Shown: in pieces, positions 8,901 through 21,893 of the stretch | Layout of the letters: the number at the start of each line of letters is the position of its first letter | How positions within the stretch are numbered: the stretch's first letter is position 1 | From: Rodentolepis nana | Taxonomy: Eukaryota; Platyhelminthes; Cestoda; Cyclophyllidea; Hymenolepididae | DNA length: 23,170 nt | Direction: 5' to 3' | Assembly (NCBI GenBank): GCA_900617975.1 | Contig: UZAE01012015.1 | Location: 1-23,170 of the forward strand | Position numbers and translations under genes: made by a program | The notes under the pieces: model-generated | Database searches by the model: none | What the model was told of the DNA's origin: nothing | The model's input: the letters and a program-made list of their open reading frames with translations, nothing else

Positions 8901-10427
8901 GCTAAGATTGCATTATTATACTTGATTACTTAGTTTACCAATAACGGAATCCATTGGAGTTCAATTGTAATTTTATTTTGATTTATTTTATTTTCCTGTT
9001 TAAACTGCTCAATTTTCAGATATACAATGACCATAGCCTTAACGCCACTGAACTTTTAATCAACATTTAGCGTTTTTAATTATTAGGGGCAATAGTAAAT
9101 CGGAGGTCATCGCGAAACAGAAAGACTTCGAATAAAACTCCTAAAAATTAGGAATTACGCTAATGATTGTTAAGCACAATAAACGCTATTAAGATCTGTA
9201 AACAGTTTTCAGTTCAATTACTAGCCCGGTTAGCTTCATAGTAAAACATATTAGGAGTGACATTTGAGTTATGGTAGCAATCGATTAGCCATTTTGTATT
9301 CCAATAAAGCAACTTGGGTCATTGCTTCTCAAAGTACCCGTGGTTAACGCAATTACGTAAGACTTTTTGACTGCCATTTCACAACAAACCATTTGCAGAA
9401 CATTAACTCGCTGAAAACGTTATGGTAGGGACCTTAAATGAACTACTTCAGAAAACAGGTAGTACAAATTTTGAGTGCAATACTACGTCAGACCGTCAAA
9501 TTATCTCCATTGTTCTGAATATCTTCTGCCTGAGAGAAAAATCATATGCACTGCCTATAAAAAACGCTATTAATAAACTCACTATAGCCCAATTATTGGC
9601 CGAGATGTGGCAGTCTCCGATTTTCACATTAGGTAGGTCTTATGGTATTGCCCTCTATCATCATAGAAGTGTGATGATAAATATTTCCTTAAATAGGTTT
9701 TCTAAGTTATAAAGAAAACCCAAAATTAAGTTTCTCAAGAATCAATGAAGTTGAAATATCCGAGATTTGAATGGCAGGTTTACAACGAATGAGTTGGATG
9801 TCACTCATTAAATGTGAATAGTTAGGGAACCTAAATTTTAAATCATAGTTTGGTATACAAAAAATACTCCGTAAAACACTGTGAGTTGCTAGAGTGCGAA
9901 ACGATTATTTAAATGATGAGCGCTAAACTTGATGAAATTTACATTATGACAAAGTCAGGCTAGAAAATCTTCCACATCCACATAAATCACTCATTTTAAA
10001 GTAGATTAATTATCACTTTCTTAAAGCGCCAATTCAGATACGACAATAATCTACTATTAGTATGCTAATAATTAATGTAGAACAATAATTCTGACCCTCG
10101 GAGACTGTCAGAATGGCCTATCTCAGAAAATGTTGTCCATTGGGTGTCCAATATTTATAGATTAGTTTATTATTATTATTCAAGAGTTCTGAATACACTG
10201 ACGATACATAAACTAATACCCCCTCAAAATAATTGCTTTTTGCTCTCTTCTTAATCCATTCACTGCGGACACTTTTTCGAGAACATCAAAATTTAGCCAG
10301 CTACAAGCCTTTGTTTTCCTTCAAATACAGTTTCTATTGCCATTCAAGAAAATAATTGCACCTGAATACACCCTACGTAATATAAATCTCAATCATTTCC
10401 AGTATAGTCTTCACCAGATTATTATAA
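5926..10427. other. No gene seen; long A+T-rich tract
   Basis: About 4.5 kb holds only short open stretches (such as 9422-9712), whose lengths are expected by chance at this base composition. Landmarks are an inverted repeat ATGTCG-G-CGACAT at 6491-6503 and an acceptor/donor-like junction at 8240/8241. About 7700-9000 is especially A+T-rich. I see no transposon signature, tRNA or conserved protein motif. Confidence 0.5.
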
Positions 10428-10455
10428 CCCCGTTCCCCCTATTTCCCCCCCCCCC
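10428..10455 (-). repeat. C-tract cluster; G4-capable on minus strand
   Basis: Runs of 4 C (10428-10431), 5 C (10435-10439) and 11 C (10445-10455) are separated by three and five bases. The 11-base run can supply two tracts, so the minus strand can meet the four-tract quadruplex pattern. Confidence 0.55.
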
Positions 10456-12029
10456 AAATCCTCGCCTTCGGAAATCAACTGTCAAACCGCCAACTCAGTC
10501 ATCTCACTAAATTTGTCAAAGTCAGTTAGTCAGCTATCTTAGGGAAATAGAAGTGGAATCAAACCATGTGGTTGCTTTGTGAGCACTATCTCCCAATGAT
10601 TAGGCCACTTAACGAACTGCCATCATCACTCATCCCCTCGGAGTACTTCTTGCTACCTCCCTGCCCTCTCTTGGCACTTAATAAGTAGACAATCTAAAGC
10701 GACTCCGTCAGTTCCAATCAGGGATAGATACAATCGTAAGGAAAGGATGATAAATAATTCAGTTGCTAAGACGATCCCTTCGTTAAATCTCTTTCCCACA
10801 CGATGTTTATGGTTTATGGTGAACATTAATCACAAATTAGAAGCTTGATTTTGTATGTGTAACGATTTAGGGGCTTTGACTTGAATCTAGGACAAGAATC
10901 AAAGCAACACAGAAATGAGAATGTTTTCTTTCTTTTTCAGGCTATAACAATAAATTCATTTAAACATTATTCTGACTCCAAAGACATGAGTAAAATAGGT
11001 AGATGAAAACTGGCATGAAGGTTGAGGGAATTCATCTTGAGTGAACACAATTTGTAAAGCTCTGTTGCCTTAAATTTTTATCTCTCTAATTATTTTGCTG
11101 TACTAAAGCTGTAAACTACGGTACTACAACTTCGAATAGTTTTTTTACCATAAATATTTTAATTGATAAATTTTCATTTCAAACTGAACCATAATTATGT
11201 TAAATTGTGGAAATATCGACGTTCTGTAGAATTTATCTTAAATTGAGCCCTAATTAAAATACTTGTAAGTTGTTAAAGTTTTGAAGGCTTGTTTTATGAC
11301 CTATTAGTCTTTTCCATATGCTTGTAGCTATAAAGAGGTGCACACGAAATAAAGTGACACAGTCAAACATGGTAAATAATCACCGAATAACACAAACACA
11401 AAACCATCCAGAACCTCAAAATTTCATTATTACGAAAATTGAGTTTATGGACTTCGGGTGTGGCAATGTGCGTTATTTCAACATATGAAAAAAAAATACC
11501 AATCGTTAAAGTCTTCTATTCTCCTATTCACTACGTGATCCTATTCGCTTCCTTGTTACAATTACCCCCTTTACTACTTTGCCATTTTAGTTGCCAGCTC
11601 CGTATTAAAAATTGCATTTTTCCCGCATCGCTTTGGATACTAGTCATAAAATTAAGTAATGAAAATGATTTAAGAAAGTAAAGAAACATTCTTACAATAT
11701 TTTTGCAGGAATTAGCAAAGTTAATGCTTCAATCTTGTGCATCAACAATTAGACTGGCGTGATATGCGCATTGGAGACAATTATCTCAATTACTGGAAAC
11801 TATTATTGGGGCAAATTCTGTCTGCTTAGTTTGCTCAAAAATAACACCAAAATAACAATATTGAGTACTAATGTCTATTCCCGTGAACCATTTTATGCTA
11901 ACAACTGCAGCATTTAATTGGTTTACCGAAGTTTCTTAATCAAATTGGAATAAATTAAAACTACACTCACTGGGTCTTATTAGCATTTCCGAAGTCTGAA
12001 AACGCGGTGGAAGAAATCGAAAATTGCCT
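10456..12029. other. No gene seen
   Basis: A good splice-acceptor-like sequence (pyrimidine tract ending in CAG near 10940) is followed by only about 20 open codons and no recognisable protein. An open stretch at 11439-11681 shows no conserved features. I call nothing here. Confidence 0.45.
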
Positions 12030-12260
12030 GCAAATCTTTGTGTTCAAGTGGTGTTAGTGGGGCTAAAGCACCACCCCCTCCCGCCCCTCAAGTGCTAGTG
12101 ACCTTGGGATGTCATACGATACTTTGTGTGACCTTTTTCACAGTCAGCAGGTGCGCTGGGATACACCTAGGTGTATGTTGTCCTGATTGTGAATTACCAG
12201 TGTATGTTAACAGCGCGTGCAGCGCAATAACCGGTGTATTTAAGGATTAAAGGATTGTGT
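12030..12260. other. Locally G+C-richer island, no gene assigned
   Basis: About 230 bp is visibly richer in G and C than its flanks and contains a C-rich stretch near 12068-12090 and a 16-bp perfect palindrome. The 70-codon open stretch across it (12038-12250, plus) is Cys-rich with a short proline run. It has no domain I recognise and could be a composition effect. It might also be a short exon, an inserted repeat fragment or a regulatory element. The sequence does not decide between these. Confidence 0.35.
12161..12176. repeat. 16-bp perfect palindrome
   Basis: ATACACCTAGGTGTAT equals its own reverse complement. The bases just outside do not extend the symmetry. It could be a dimeric protein-binding site. 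About one such site per two to three windows of this size is expected by chance, so significance is modest. Confidence 0.6.
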
Positions 12261-13756
12261 CAGCACATAGAGAGGTTGAATTAGTTTAAGGAGTTATTAA
12301 TTTGAGTTGTTTGACCAAAATACTTCGCCAAGCATTAAATAAGTGCTTCGTTCATTAAAAATAGAATGCAAGGATCATATTCTGCAATGGTGACTGCAAA
12401 GCAACTGTTTTGGTGGCTGTTTATGTACAATTAGTAAACACAGCAAAATTTATTATTAAGTTATTCAATTGTTTCTAGAAATTGGAAACAAAAAACTTGA
12501 TCAATTTCTTTTAGCACTCATTGCCACCTTTCAACAACACTTTGAGACGAAAAAATATTCTCAGTCTGTTTGTTAAACTACTCAATCACTGAATTATGTA
12601 ATTAGTTTGAAATTATATTATTTGAATAGTCATGTGAACAAATCCAATCTTGATATATTAATTTGATTTACTCTTGCTGTCAATGTGAATAGATGTATCT
12701 ACCCCAAGTAAGGTCACTTCTGTTATTTACAAAAATGAGATAGCTGTAGAGCTTTTGAATTCTACAAGACATGCGCATAATAAAGTTATATTTGCTTCTA
12801 TGGAGTATGTTGTAATTTAAACAAACTCTCCTTCCAAAATTAAAGAGTATTTTCTATTTGTGAATTAAGATCACGGCTGAATGTTCAGAGCTAAGTCATA
12901 CCTTTACTTTGTTCAAATTTTAACTGACATAAGGTATTTTTTAGGCTTCTTCGTATTCTACCAGTTTTGTTCACCATGTCTAACTCTTGGTCCCCATTAT
13001 TAAGAAAAGATCATTTATAATTGGTAGAGTGTTTGGAGAGATTAAGTAGAGTTGGAGCTAGTTCGAAATTTGAATAAAAATATCTCCATGAGTTCATAGT
13101 AAAATCTCATGATGCCAACACTTCTGGGTTCCAAGCTAAGCTAAACTGAGCTTGTATGAGTTGAAATGAAATGTTATTTATCGTTGGAATTTTGAATTTA
13201 TATAAAGGGCGATCTTAGTTGAGTTTTTTAGATTTATTAACCAATATTAGATCAAGTTCGGTTTCGTTACAGACCCGTGAAGAACAGAGATAGGGAGAGA
13301 GGCTATAGCCCCGTCCCAACTGAATTAATTCAACTTCAAGAAAAAGACAGAGTAGATAAGATTAAAGAAACATGTGGTAAAAGAACTCCTGTAGCCACCT
13401 GACTGAAAAGTTGAGTCTACAGGTGATTCAAGCCCGCAAAGCTGGCATTAGATAACAGTGGATATTGGTAAATAATTTAAAGACTGAAAACAGGTGACTC
13501 ATACCATTTAGTATGTCATAAACGGGATAAAGATCGATAAGCGAATCACGATAGCCGATGCATTAGGTGAGGAATTAAATGAGAGAAAAAATGAAAATTA
13601 ACCAAAATGGACACATCTTTATGAAAGTATGTCAATAAGCAGTAAGGAATTGCCAAATTTTTATTCTCACATTCTCCTTTTTTGTTTATAAACATTTTGT
13701 AACTTAATTGATTGATATTTACTTAAGTTCTCTGTGCAAATAAACAGGATGTATAT

Positions 13757-13772
13757 ATTAACTTCGGTTAAT
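13757..13772. repeat. Six-bp hairpin with TTCG loop
   Basis: ATTAAC and GTTAAT pair perfectly around TTCG, closed by C-G. In RNA this would be the unusually stable C(UUCG)G tetraloop type. Three more pairs could form beyond a mismatch. No surrounding RNA gene is recognisable, so this may be chance. Confidence 0.35.
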
Positions 13773-14030
13773 TTATTTATATATTGGCATTAGCAATCTA
13801 AATGAAATAAAAATTAATTTCTATTTTTGTAATTAGAAATAAAAATAAGCCGATTGAATGTCGAACTTTGCACCTAATCATAAAATTTTAAACATATCAA
13901 ATTGCATATTTTGTCTCGAATTTATTTGGCAGTAATATTAATATAAATTTCAAATTGAAGAACTTTGAGAGGGATTAGTGGAACTTTGGTTCTAAGTAAG
14001 TGGTTACATGAGGTAAATAGCTAAAATTTG

Positions 14031-14049
14031 TTATATTAATTTAATATAA
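14031..14049. repeat. A+T palindrome, 9-bp arms
   Basis: TTATATTAA and TTAATATAA are perfect inverted arms around a single T. Likely a by-product of the high A+T content. Confidence 0.5.
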
Positions 14050-15392
14050 ATTATGAATTTCAATGGAATTAATTTCGTTTCTCATTTGTGCTTTAAATAA
14101 ACTTAATTTCAATATTTTTTCACAGTAACCAGAGTTCAAGTCTCAATGTAAGCGCCAATAAAATTAACTCTCTGTATGTTTGAAGATGAAATTGGAGCAT
14201 CTACAAGACCTATAAAGAGGCATGGTTTTTAAATGCGATCTTTTCCCACTATTAAAAATGGAATTAAATTTTGAAAATAGGGATAATAAAATCACGCAAG
14301 TGATTGCAAATCTGTGTTCCTAAAACTGACAGTCGTTGCAATATCTCATCAAAGACCTTGAGAACCAATCAGGAAACCGAATTTAATTTTTCAATTTTCG
14401 TAAGTGACAAAAGCGCATGGTTGAAGTAAAGTACTTATCTAGCCTCAAAGCATTGCTAAATATACATTAGACCAATAAATTTTGACGCGCCAATGACGAA
14501 GTTTTAAAATCAGTCAAGCAGAAAATAGCATTATTAAGGGACAAAGTTTTAAGCAAAATGAAATTGCATTCTATTTCAATTTCTCTTATTATAGACTAAT
14601 TGAAATAGATTTAACTGTCCATAGCTACATTTTTATTTGCTCTGCGATTCAGAATTCGATATGGCCAATAAACAGGACCCTAAATAGTTCTAAATATAAA
14701 CAGAAGTTCAAAATGCGAAAAAATGAAGTTTCACATCAAATGAAGTAGTGTGTGCTTGTTTTTCCTCACTGCCCTGGACTTTTGACGAAACTGGCGCCAT
14801 AGCTGAGTTCTTTAAACTACCAATAGCATATCGACCTTCAAATGAACACTATATATCCATCGTTTTGCAAGGAGGCGAATGGGGAATGGAAGTTTGATTA
14901 AGCAACATGCTTCTTTATGTGTAGTTCTTTAAAGTCAAAGGAAAGGGTCCACGAATCAGGATCTTGCTTGAGGAGAAAAGAGTAACCTGCTTCCTGTCTA
15001 CGTGAAATGGACTAGCCGTAATAATTGTTGCCCATAGTGAAGCTGACATAATTCAAAACCCTTTAATCATGAGATGTATCAGGACGTATGAAAGTGAAAG
15101 TTTTCAATACATAGTGGAACGCTTAATAATTTTCCTTATATATCCGATTTAAAGTACCTAGTTGTCAAGCTCCGGGGGTTTGCATCTAAACTACTGCGCA
15201 AGCTTATTTTCATGCTGTTAAGGGCATATAGATCAGGTGTTTAAGTTGAAAGATTTGGGCATGCGAACTCGGTAAGTTTGCCTCTTTTGCTAATCAAGAT
15301 CAATGGTCTTGTGTTAGATTATTTTACGACTGCGTAACCTACCAGCATCTCTGTCCAAAGTATTTCAGTGAATATTTAATTTTTAATTTATT

Positions 15393-15745
15393 TCAAATGG
15401 CAGGCGTTTTGATAGTTGTCATTAGCCCTTTAGCTGACCTCGGGCTTCACAGAAGGTAGGAACATTAAAAAGGCGAAAAAGTCAAGAGAGGAAACAGAAT
15501 AATGATTCACAGATGTAACAGAAACAGACAGACAGACAGACAAAAAGGCAGAGAAAAGGTGAGGTGATTACTGTGGAAGGGGTCGAATATGACATACAGT
15601 GGGGCCATCGTAGCTTGAGGTCAGAAGTCAACTGCCGGTTTGATGGACGTTTTTGTCGTATGAATATACGTTGCCCAGTGTGCACCAAGTGGGAGTAAGT
15701 CTACCGCGCACCCCATTTCAGCGAATATAAAGCTTCGAATAAAAG
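15393..15745 (+). repeat. Repeat copy C, same family as A and B
   Basis: This dispersed copy opens with TCAAATGGCAGGC, the same terminus as copy A, and runs through TAGCCCTTTAGCTGACC, an expanded ACAG microsatellite, CATACAGTGGGGCC and GTAAGTCT. It retains the block of about 28 bp missing from B. Its right end does not show the inverted repeat seen in A. After CCCCAT (about 15716) the sequence matches A only at a spaced ATAAAGC, and resembles B at ATATA and beyond. Either the right TIR has decayed or the family has two forms of 3' end. A minus-strand frame (15482-15688) across it is not conserved between copies, so no protein is called. Confidence 0.65.
15524..15542 (+). repeat. ACAG microsatellite inside copy C
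   Basis: Four and a half units of ACAG lie at a point where copies A and B have only one or two GACAGAC-like units. It therefore looks like a local expansion after the copies diverged. Confidence 0.7.
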
Positions 15746-16294
15746 TTTTTTGCTTTAATTTTTAAAGTTGTTTATCCAATTAAGGTTGATTAGTGGCGTT
15801 ACTAGAGGTAAAAGCGAAAGGAACAAGAATAAATTTTGTAATTGGAAAGGTGGAAGGGGGGGGGGTATGGTCGGGTTGGGAGTTTGGCCATCCGGCGTAC
15901 AAAAAAGGAACAAAACTAGTTTATGCTCACCAAAATACCGTATGTTCAATAATTTTTTAAGCAAGTATAACATTGATAAATCTTGCAAAGTAGAGAGAGG
16001 CATGGAAGACCTTTTGTTTTAAGCTGAGCTAAACTTGCCCAATTTCACCTCCATCATAGTAGGAGTTTCAAATATTTATTTGTTTCTTTATTTCTACCTT
16101 AGATTTTATCCTAAATGAGTCTTTTTTATTTTTAATCATTTAAAAATTTCTGCTTTTGGTGTATATTTGAAACAGTAGGAACAATGTTTCTAATTTATCC
16201 TTTAATTTAATGTTCCAATGAGTCTAGTCTCTATTCGTTGATTTCTATTTAAATAACTCAATAATCTCGTAGTCTTTCACAACATATAATTCAG
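15746..16294. other. No gene seen; contains a G-rich tract
   Basis: Open stretches on both strands (15768-16022 plus and 15755-16003 minus) overlap around a G homopolymer. They translate to low-complexity Gly-rich or Pro-rich peptides with no recognisable domain. I do not call a gene. Confidence 0.45.
15856..15880 (+). repeat. G-rich tract, quadruplex-capable
   Basis: A run of 10 G (15856-15865), then GGG (15873-15875) and GGG (15878-15880), gives four possible tracts with loops of seven bases or fewer. It lies about 110 bp past repeat copy C. Confidence 0.5.
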
Positions 16295-16313
16295 CCCCCC
16301 CCCCCCCCCCCCC
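16295..16313 (-). repeat. Poly-C run of 19 bases
   Basis: This uninterrupted C19 on the plus strand (G19 on the minus strand) is the longest homopolymer in the window and sits in A+T-rich flanks. Its length is likely polymorphic, and sequencing or assembly errors are common at such runs. Confidence 0.7.
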
Positions 16314-18080
16314 TATTTTATGAAAGTTTCTTTCTTCCAATCATTCGATTTTCTTGAAAAACGATCTCTTGACATTCTTGAGCCTCTTCTCAAATATAGC
16401 AAATTAAATTCGGCTCTGTTATCAACGGGTTCTTCCTCCACGCTGTATTAATTAATCACGATAATCTTGCTATTAATTTTACATTTAATATAAACGAAAT
16501 CAATAAATTTACTCATTGAAAGTAATGGATCTAGCTTCTCGTGACAGGTAAATTGCTTAAAATCGGACATCATTTACTGCTAGGGTCTAGAAAAGTATTC
16601 TTTTGAAGTTTGCCTATACTCTTGGACTGCCTCTTTTACCCATTGGAATTTTATTACAGTAGACGTCCTCCTACATGAAATTTTTATGTAAGTCGCGTCA
16701 TTAGAAATATATGCCTGTCTGCACCAATATCTCTCTCCCCCTCTCTCGATATGTCCATATCCCCCCTCTGTGCTAAAAACTGAAAAAGTGGCAATGGAAA
16801 ATTCAGTATCTTAAAGTAAATACAGAACAAACAATCTCCAAAGTTCTATAACAGACACAAATAGCAAATTCGAATCAATTGTCGGCGGAGTCACTGCTTA
16901 ATTGATAGGTTAATAAGATTAAACAGAGCAATTAGCAATGTGTTTATTTGCGTCAAGGACAAATATATGGAATATCTTCTTGACTTTTCGCGTTACAATT
17001 TGCTCCTTCCGTAGATGGCTTCCACTTAGAGTTCATTCGTTAATGAGTATATAATGAGCGGTATATCGGTTGTTCTAAAGTTTTCTCAAAAGTCTCTTAT
17101 GATTTACGTTCGTATAAGAAGTGACGGTAGAGAAACTTCTGCCAGAGCAATATGTAAACTTAGTCAGTTTAATTGTCGGGCCTAACTTTAGTCATTTATC
17201 TTGATCGTGAGGTGACAATAATCACATTGCAGATCACAACCTCTAGCTATCAGAAGGTCCCGTCTCAAGCAAGCACGAAATCATCGACCTTGAATACGAA
17301 TCTTCTAATGGAATCTCACGGGTACAGAAATCCTATTTTTCGGAGAGCTAATACAGTTCGGGCAGGTTCTTGCCATGAATAATTCCAGAGATTAATTTTC
17401 CATCAAGTATTCGACGTACAGTCCACTCCATACAAGTTGCCTCTGCAGAATTGTTGGCAAACTTACCTGTTATTCGATGTCAGCTGCTTACCACAATCAA
17501 AAATTGTAAAATAATTTTATATTATTGTAGATAAAAAAATGCGGATGGGTAGAAATCGGGTGGACCAGTTAGTATCAGATTTCAGGAAGCATATGCGCGG
17601 TTGAATTCAAGTGATATATTAGAGGTATTTTCTAATTAATGCCCACATTAATCCTTTAATGCTCGAATTATTTTTATGGAAAATGAACCCAACTATTTAA
17701 GTTAATGGTTCTCGTACTTTTTCATGCCTAATTACTAGGTCCTAACTTAACTTAAGCACTTATTTAAATCTTAATTTAACTGAGGCGAAAACAGTATCGA
17801 TTATATAATGCGCCATACAACTAGCCATAATGATCTGTATGTCCAAAATCGATCGACCTCTTGGACCATGTGCGTTTATTGACTCCTTATAGTCTTAGGG
17901 ATTATTATAAATCGATTGTTAAACACTGTCCCTGTCTTTTCTGCTTCAAGTCCATTAAGACTACTATATTTTAATGTTAACTCTACTGCTACTGGTTGTG
18001 GTCCGAATTGTGGCGGCAAAATAAAGCAAGTTAGTAGTATTTGCTTGTGGTAAGCAACTGAAACGATTAAAAAGGGTCAA
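16314..18080. other. No gene seen
   Basis: A+T-rich sequence with a short pyrimidine-rich stretch near 16730-16770. The open stretch at 17173-17382 has no recognisable features. I can support no exon, RNA gene or transposon. Confidence 0.5.
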
Positions 18081-19854
18081 CAAAAATAGATAAGAAGGCA
18101 GAGATCAAAGAATGTAAAGACCATAGTCAAGGAGTCGGTGAGTTCAACGTCCTTGAATTTTCCTAATCTTGATTGCAAAACATGTGCCTTATGGTTAATC
18201 CACGTTCTCTCCATTGGATCGTAGCAAATGCCTCTATCACGATGATTGATCTCGATACTCCAAAACGTTTTTCTTCACCGGGTTCTCAGTGGCCTGAAGC
18301 AGGAAGAAATAGATACCATTTGTAAATTAGTAGACCTTCATAAGCTGTGACAATTCAAAGTTTATTCTAGGCAGAGGTGAGTTTCTTCGCGTTAACATTT
18401 TTGTAAGAGTCGACTACGGAGAAAAAGACGTTTTTTAATTAATCACCGCAGGGAGAAGAGTAAGCGAAAGGGCGCGTTTTGAGAAGAGGCAAAAGTTATT
18501 TTGAGATTGGCCGCCTTTGCTCTTGGAGTTAAAAGGGACTACATTGAACCCTGGTAAAAGATTTCGAAAGCCTAGTAAGTGGGAGTAATTATTTTCAGGC
18601 CTTTAGTTATGGCGGAAGAGCCACTTGGTTGAGAAACCCATTTCCTACCGTTTCTCTCACCGTCTTCCTTTGTCTTTGTAATAGATGGAATTACCGGGCT
18701 CTTCTCTAAAAATGTTAGTCAGTTACGATCTGAAATATAGGTAAAGTGTGGGTTCCACATAACACAATCATATTCATTCGTTTTCCGGCATAAGAATTCT
18801 TTTCTTTTATGATTACAGAAAAGGGGTGATTCCAAGCGATGTCCTGGCACTATCCCACTTCTACGGCTTTAAAACCTATGGTAGGTCTGAAGAATGACTG
18901 AACCAAGTTATCAACATCACTTTTTAGCCCATCCTCTATGAGAAAACTGCGTTCTTTCGTCCTCAAATAGACAGTAAGGTCTTTATGTCCTTATGACTCA
19001 CCACCATCTGCCACGTCCTGACAAGGTCATCGATTCATCTTTTTTTCTATAACGGCCCGTTTCATATACATTTAAATCAGCACGCGCGGCCACACCTAAG
19101 TGTTTTTGTATTTCCCAACACGCATACAAACGCTTGTTTCTTCCCTCTCGTACACCTCTCCCTCCAATCATCTCTTCCTCTAACCGTTTTCAGTCTTGGT
19201 GTTACAGTATGCTCAGTCCACTCACAACGCGTGATTCCGTGTCCTATGGAAAATTGTAGCTGTTGGCTATTAGCTGGTAGTTGTTACTTTTAGCTTCTAT
19301 GATCTGCTTCTCGTTTTATTAGTTCCCACAACATGGTCATTCCTAAACTGATGACCTCGTCTCTGTTACTTCAGCAGGTCGTATTAACTCGTTGCGCATG
19401 TTCATTAGAAGAGACAAATGAGTTTAAATTGCTTGATCAACCAATTAATTTGGTCGATAAGCCTCGAACATCTTGTGCGTGAGGTCATTCAGGAACTTCG
19501 AATATGAACCAATGTACTCACCTGGTAAAAATCATCAGTCTTCACTTTCGTGTCCACAACCAAACGTGAGGGGTGGCAACAGTCTGGCTTCCTTCCTGAT
19601 ATGTAGTTATTCCAAACCAAAATTCATTGTCTTCCGAAACTAACTCCAGAAAATGCTTATCCTTGCTGCACGAAAAAAACATTTTCTTTTAATTTGCCAT
19701 AAAATTCCAAATTTCACACATTTAAATTTGAATGTGCACACACCTGCGCGGAGAAAGTTGTGACCCAATTTTATGGTCAAGTATTTGAGAAGTGTGTGCG
19801 CACTTAAAGATTTACAACTACTATGTATATGAGCCCCTCTGATGTGAATTCCCA
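18081..19854. other. Less A+T-rich stretch, no gene assigned
   Basis: About 18090-19250 looks more balanced in composition than its flanks. It has several acceptor-like pyrimidine tracts ending in CAG (near 18598 and 19192), each followed by fewer than about 40 open codons in any frame. I translated these by eye and recognised nothing. If exons of a host gene exist in this window, this is one of the likelier places, but there is no positive evidence. Confidence 0.3.
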
Positions 19855-19873
19855 TCTCTCTCTCTCTCTCTCT
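19855..19873 (+). repeat. TC dinucleotide microsatellite
   Basis: Nine TC units plus a final T, uninterrupted over 19 bases. No associated gene is seen. Confidence 0.85.
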
Positions 19874-21893
19874 TGCTTTCGTTGAAATTGCTAAAGAAGA
19901 ATTTCGACAATTAGATCGCAGATTTAACTAATGCCAAAAAAGTTTCAACTAAGTGCACATTTCGACAACTGATTAATCTTTCATAGGTGAAGGTAGAAAC
20001 AAGCTTATTGAAGACAAAATTTTGCTCTCATGACTTAGTAATTACAAAAATGTCTATTTTAAATGAACTACGCTTGTATCACTTAAAATACAGAACTTTT
20101 GGTAGTCAGAAGCTAACTGACAATTAAAATGTGGAGAAAGTGTGTAGTTAATTAAAGCAGTTTTCACTTGAGCATCTAGAAATTTACTAAGTGATCGATT
20201 AATGTGAATGTAAAGACAGTGATCAATTTTACTCTCAAGTTCTGCTTAAAGTCGTCGTTCCTCCTTAGAACATCAGGATGTCGAATACTTGATTTGATCA
20301 TTTTAACTCTCAGTGCAAAAAAATAGATAAAATCTTTTGCAATTTTATGGGTGAATTTAGGAGTTTGATTACAGATTTTTGAGACATCATAACGCTCACT
20401 TTATGAGAGACTTTCAATTCTCAAGTATCGTTAAAAGCAGTAGTAATGCAACATTCCTGATTTTTGGATTACAATCAAAATCTCAAATATCCATTTTGGT
20501 TCCAATTTGTTGGTCTGATTTGCTCTAATTAAACGTCCAAAGGTTTTAATGATAATTAACTTGGCTTTAAACTGATATTTTAAGGTGAGATACAAATATC
20601 AGTGTTCCTTTCCATCTGCACCTAAAATAATTGGTAAAATAAACATTCACTCATTTTACTTTAACATGGCCGTCATCATATTTGTTTATTTGTTGAATAT
20701 ATCTGATTGAAGTTTTTTAAAAGGTACATGTGTGTAAGGTGTTCTGCGAAGACAGACCATTGCCACATTTAATGTCCGGATTGGGAATATCTATCAATTG
20801 ATCTTCCTTTAACTTCTACAATTTCCAAATTTGCCCACTGAGACATAAGCATATTGAAAGTAAGTTTAGAGATGTTTTAACTCAACGTGACATAAGAAGT
20901 TTTAGAATAATCAATGGCGACATCAGACTAAGTGTTGCTTCTTCTAGTTTAATATCTGCTCATAGCATACTCAAGATTGTAAACTCACGAATATTCGACA
21001 CTGTGATCTTTCCATTGACGACAAAGTTCATCTTTTTTTCTTCTGCTTTCCACGCCTATTAAGAGCATTTTAATTGCTAATTAGGCGCGTGTAACCTTTC
21101 TAATTTCATACTCCCCACCTCATAATACGTTTCATATTTTTCTGTAGAAAACATATGCTGAAATTCGTTGCGTCCGATCGGATGATATTATCGCGTCGGG
21201 GAGTTAGTGGCAATAGATTGCGGGTCATCCTTTCAACTCGTCTATTTTTTTAAGTCAAGTTTACTACGACTCACAACTGTTAACGCTAGGAAGAAAAGAG
21301 GAAGGAATAACGAACAGAGCCTTTACTTATGATAGCCAAATTACTCTATGAGTCATAATGTTGTTGATAAGACCATAGTGAAAGGGTATGATGGCGAGAC
21401 ACAACTCCATTATTCATTGGTTAAGGGACACAAACAAACACACACACGCCACATCACATGACGCCCTCAGTCAATTAATGAGCGTTCACACTTTGGTGTA
21501 CATTGGATTCTAGTTAAGAGTGGAAATGTGTAGCCATTTCAGTCCTAAAATAACTTCAGGTAATGTATTATTTCTTGTGGGTGGTCGTCTTACCTATCGC
21601 TGGGATCATATCAATCAAGTCGTAAGTCACATGTTTGTGACATGACGGAGAGGGTACAGAGGGGTCTAAAATTACTACCAAAGTCGTTTTTTGTATAATC
21701 CATATGTACAAGAAAAAAATGTCCATTTACCCACTTGATTTTGGGTAAAGTGTAGGTAAGGTAAAGCTTTTGAATTATTCGCTTGAAGATATACACTATG
21801 GCACCTTTTTTGTCCCCAGTGGAATATAATCTAGATGTGGTTATTTAAATTAAACATTTTATAAAAATTTAGCTCTGCCAACGACAACCTTTT
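19874..21893. other. No gene seen
   Basis: A+T-rich sequence with only short open stretches. A short CA-rich run lies near 21428-21448. I see no transposon ends, tRNA or protein motif. Confidence 0.5.

Larger units (their letters stand above)
12261..15392. other. No gene seen; A+T-rich tract left of repeat copy C
   Basis: I can support no exon or RNA gene. Two small symmetric structures (13757-13772 and 14031-14049) are listed separately. The rest is dense in stop codons in all frames. Confidence 0.5.

Noticed and set aside
9422..9712. A 96-codon open stretch as a possible gene
   Set aside because: No recognisable motif. A rough estimate with about 7% stop codons per position gives a few such runs by chance in a window this size.
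10927..10940. Strong splice-acceptor-like pyrimidine tract ending in CAG
   Set aside because: Only about 20 codons follow before a stop, in a frame with no recognisable protein. Such tracts are common in A+T-rich introns and spacers.
12038..12250. A 70-codon Cys-rich, proline-containing peptide as a secreted protein or toxin
   Set aside because: There is no convincing signal peptide and no regular cysteine framework. It sits in a locally G+C-rich patch that lowers stop frequency.
18090..18310. Possible minus-strand exon in the less A+T-rich segment
   Set aside because: All three minus frames are broken within about 50 codons, and I recognised no family in any translation.
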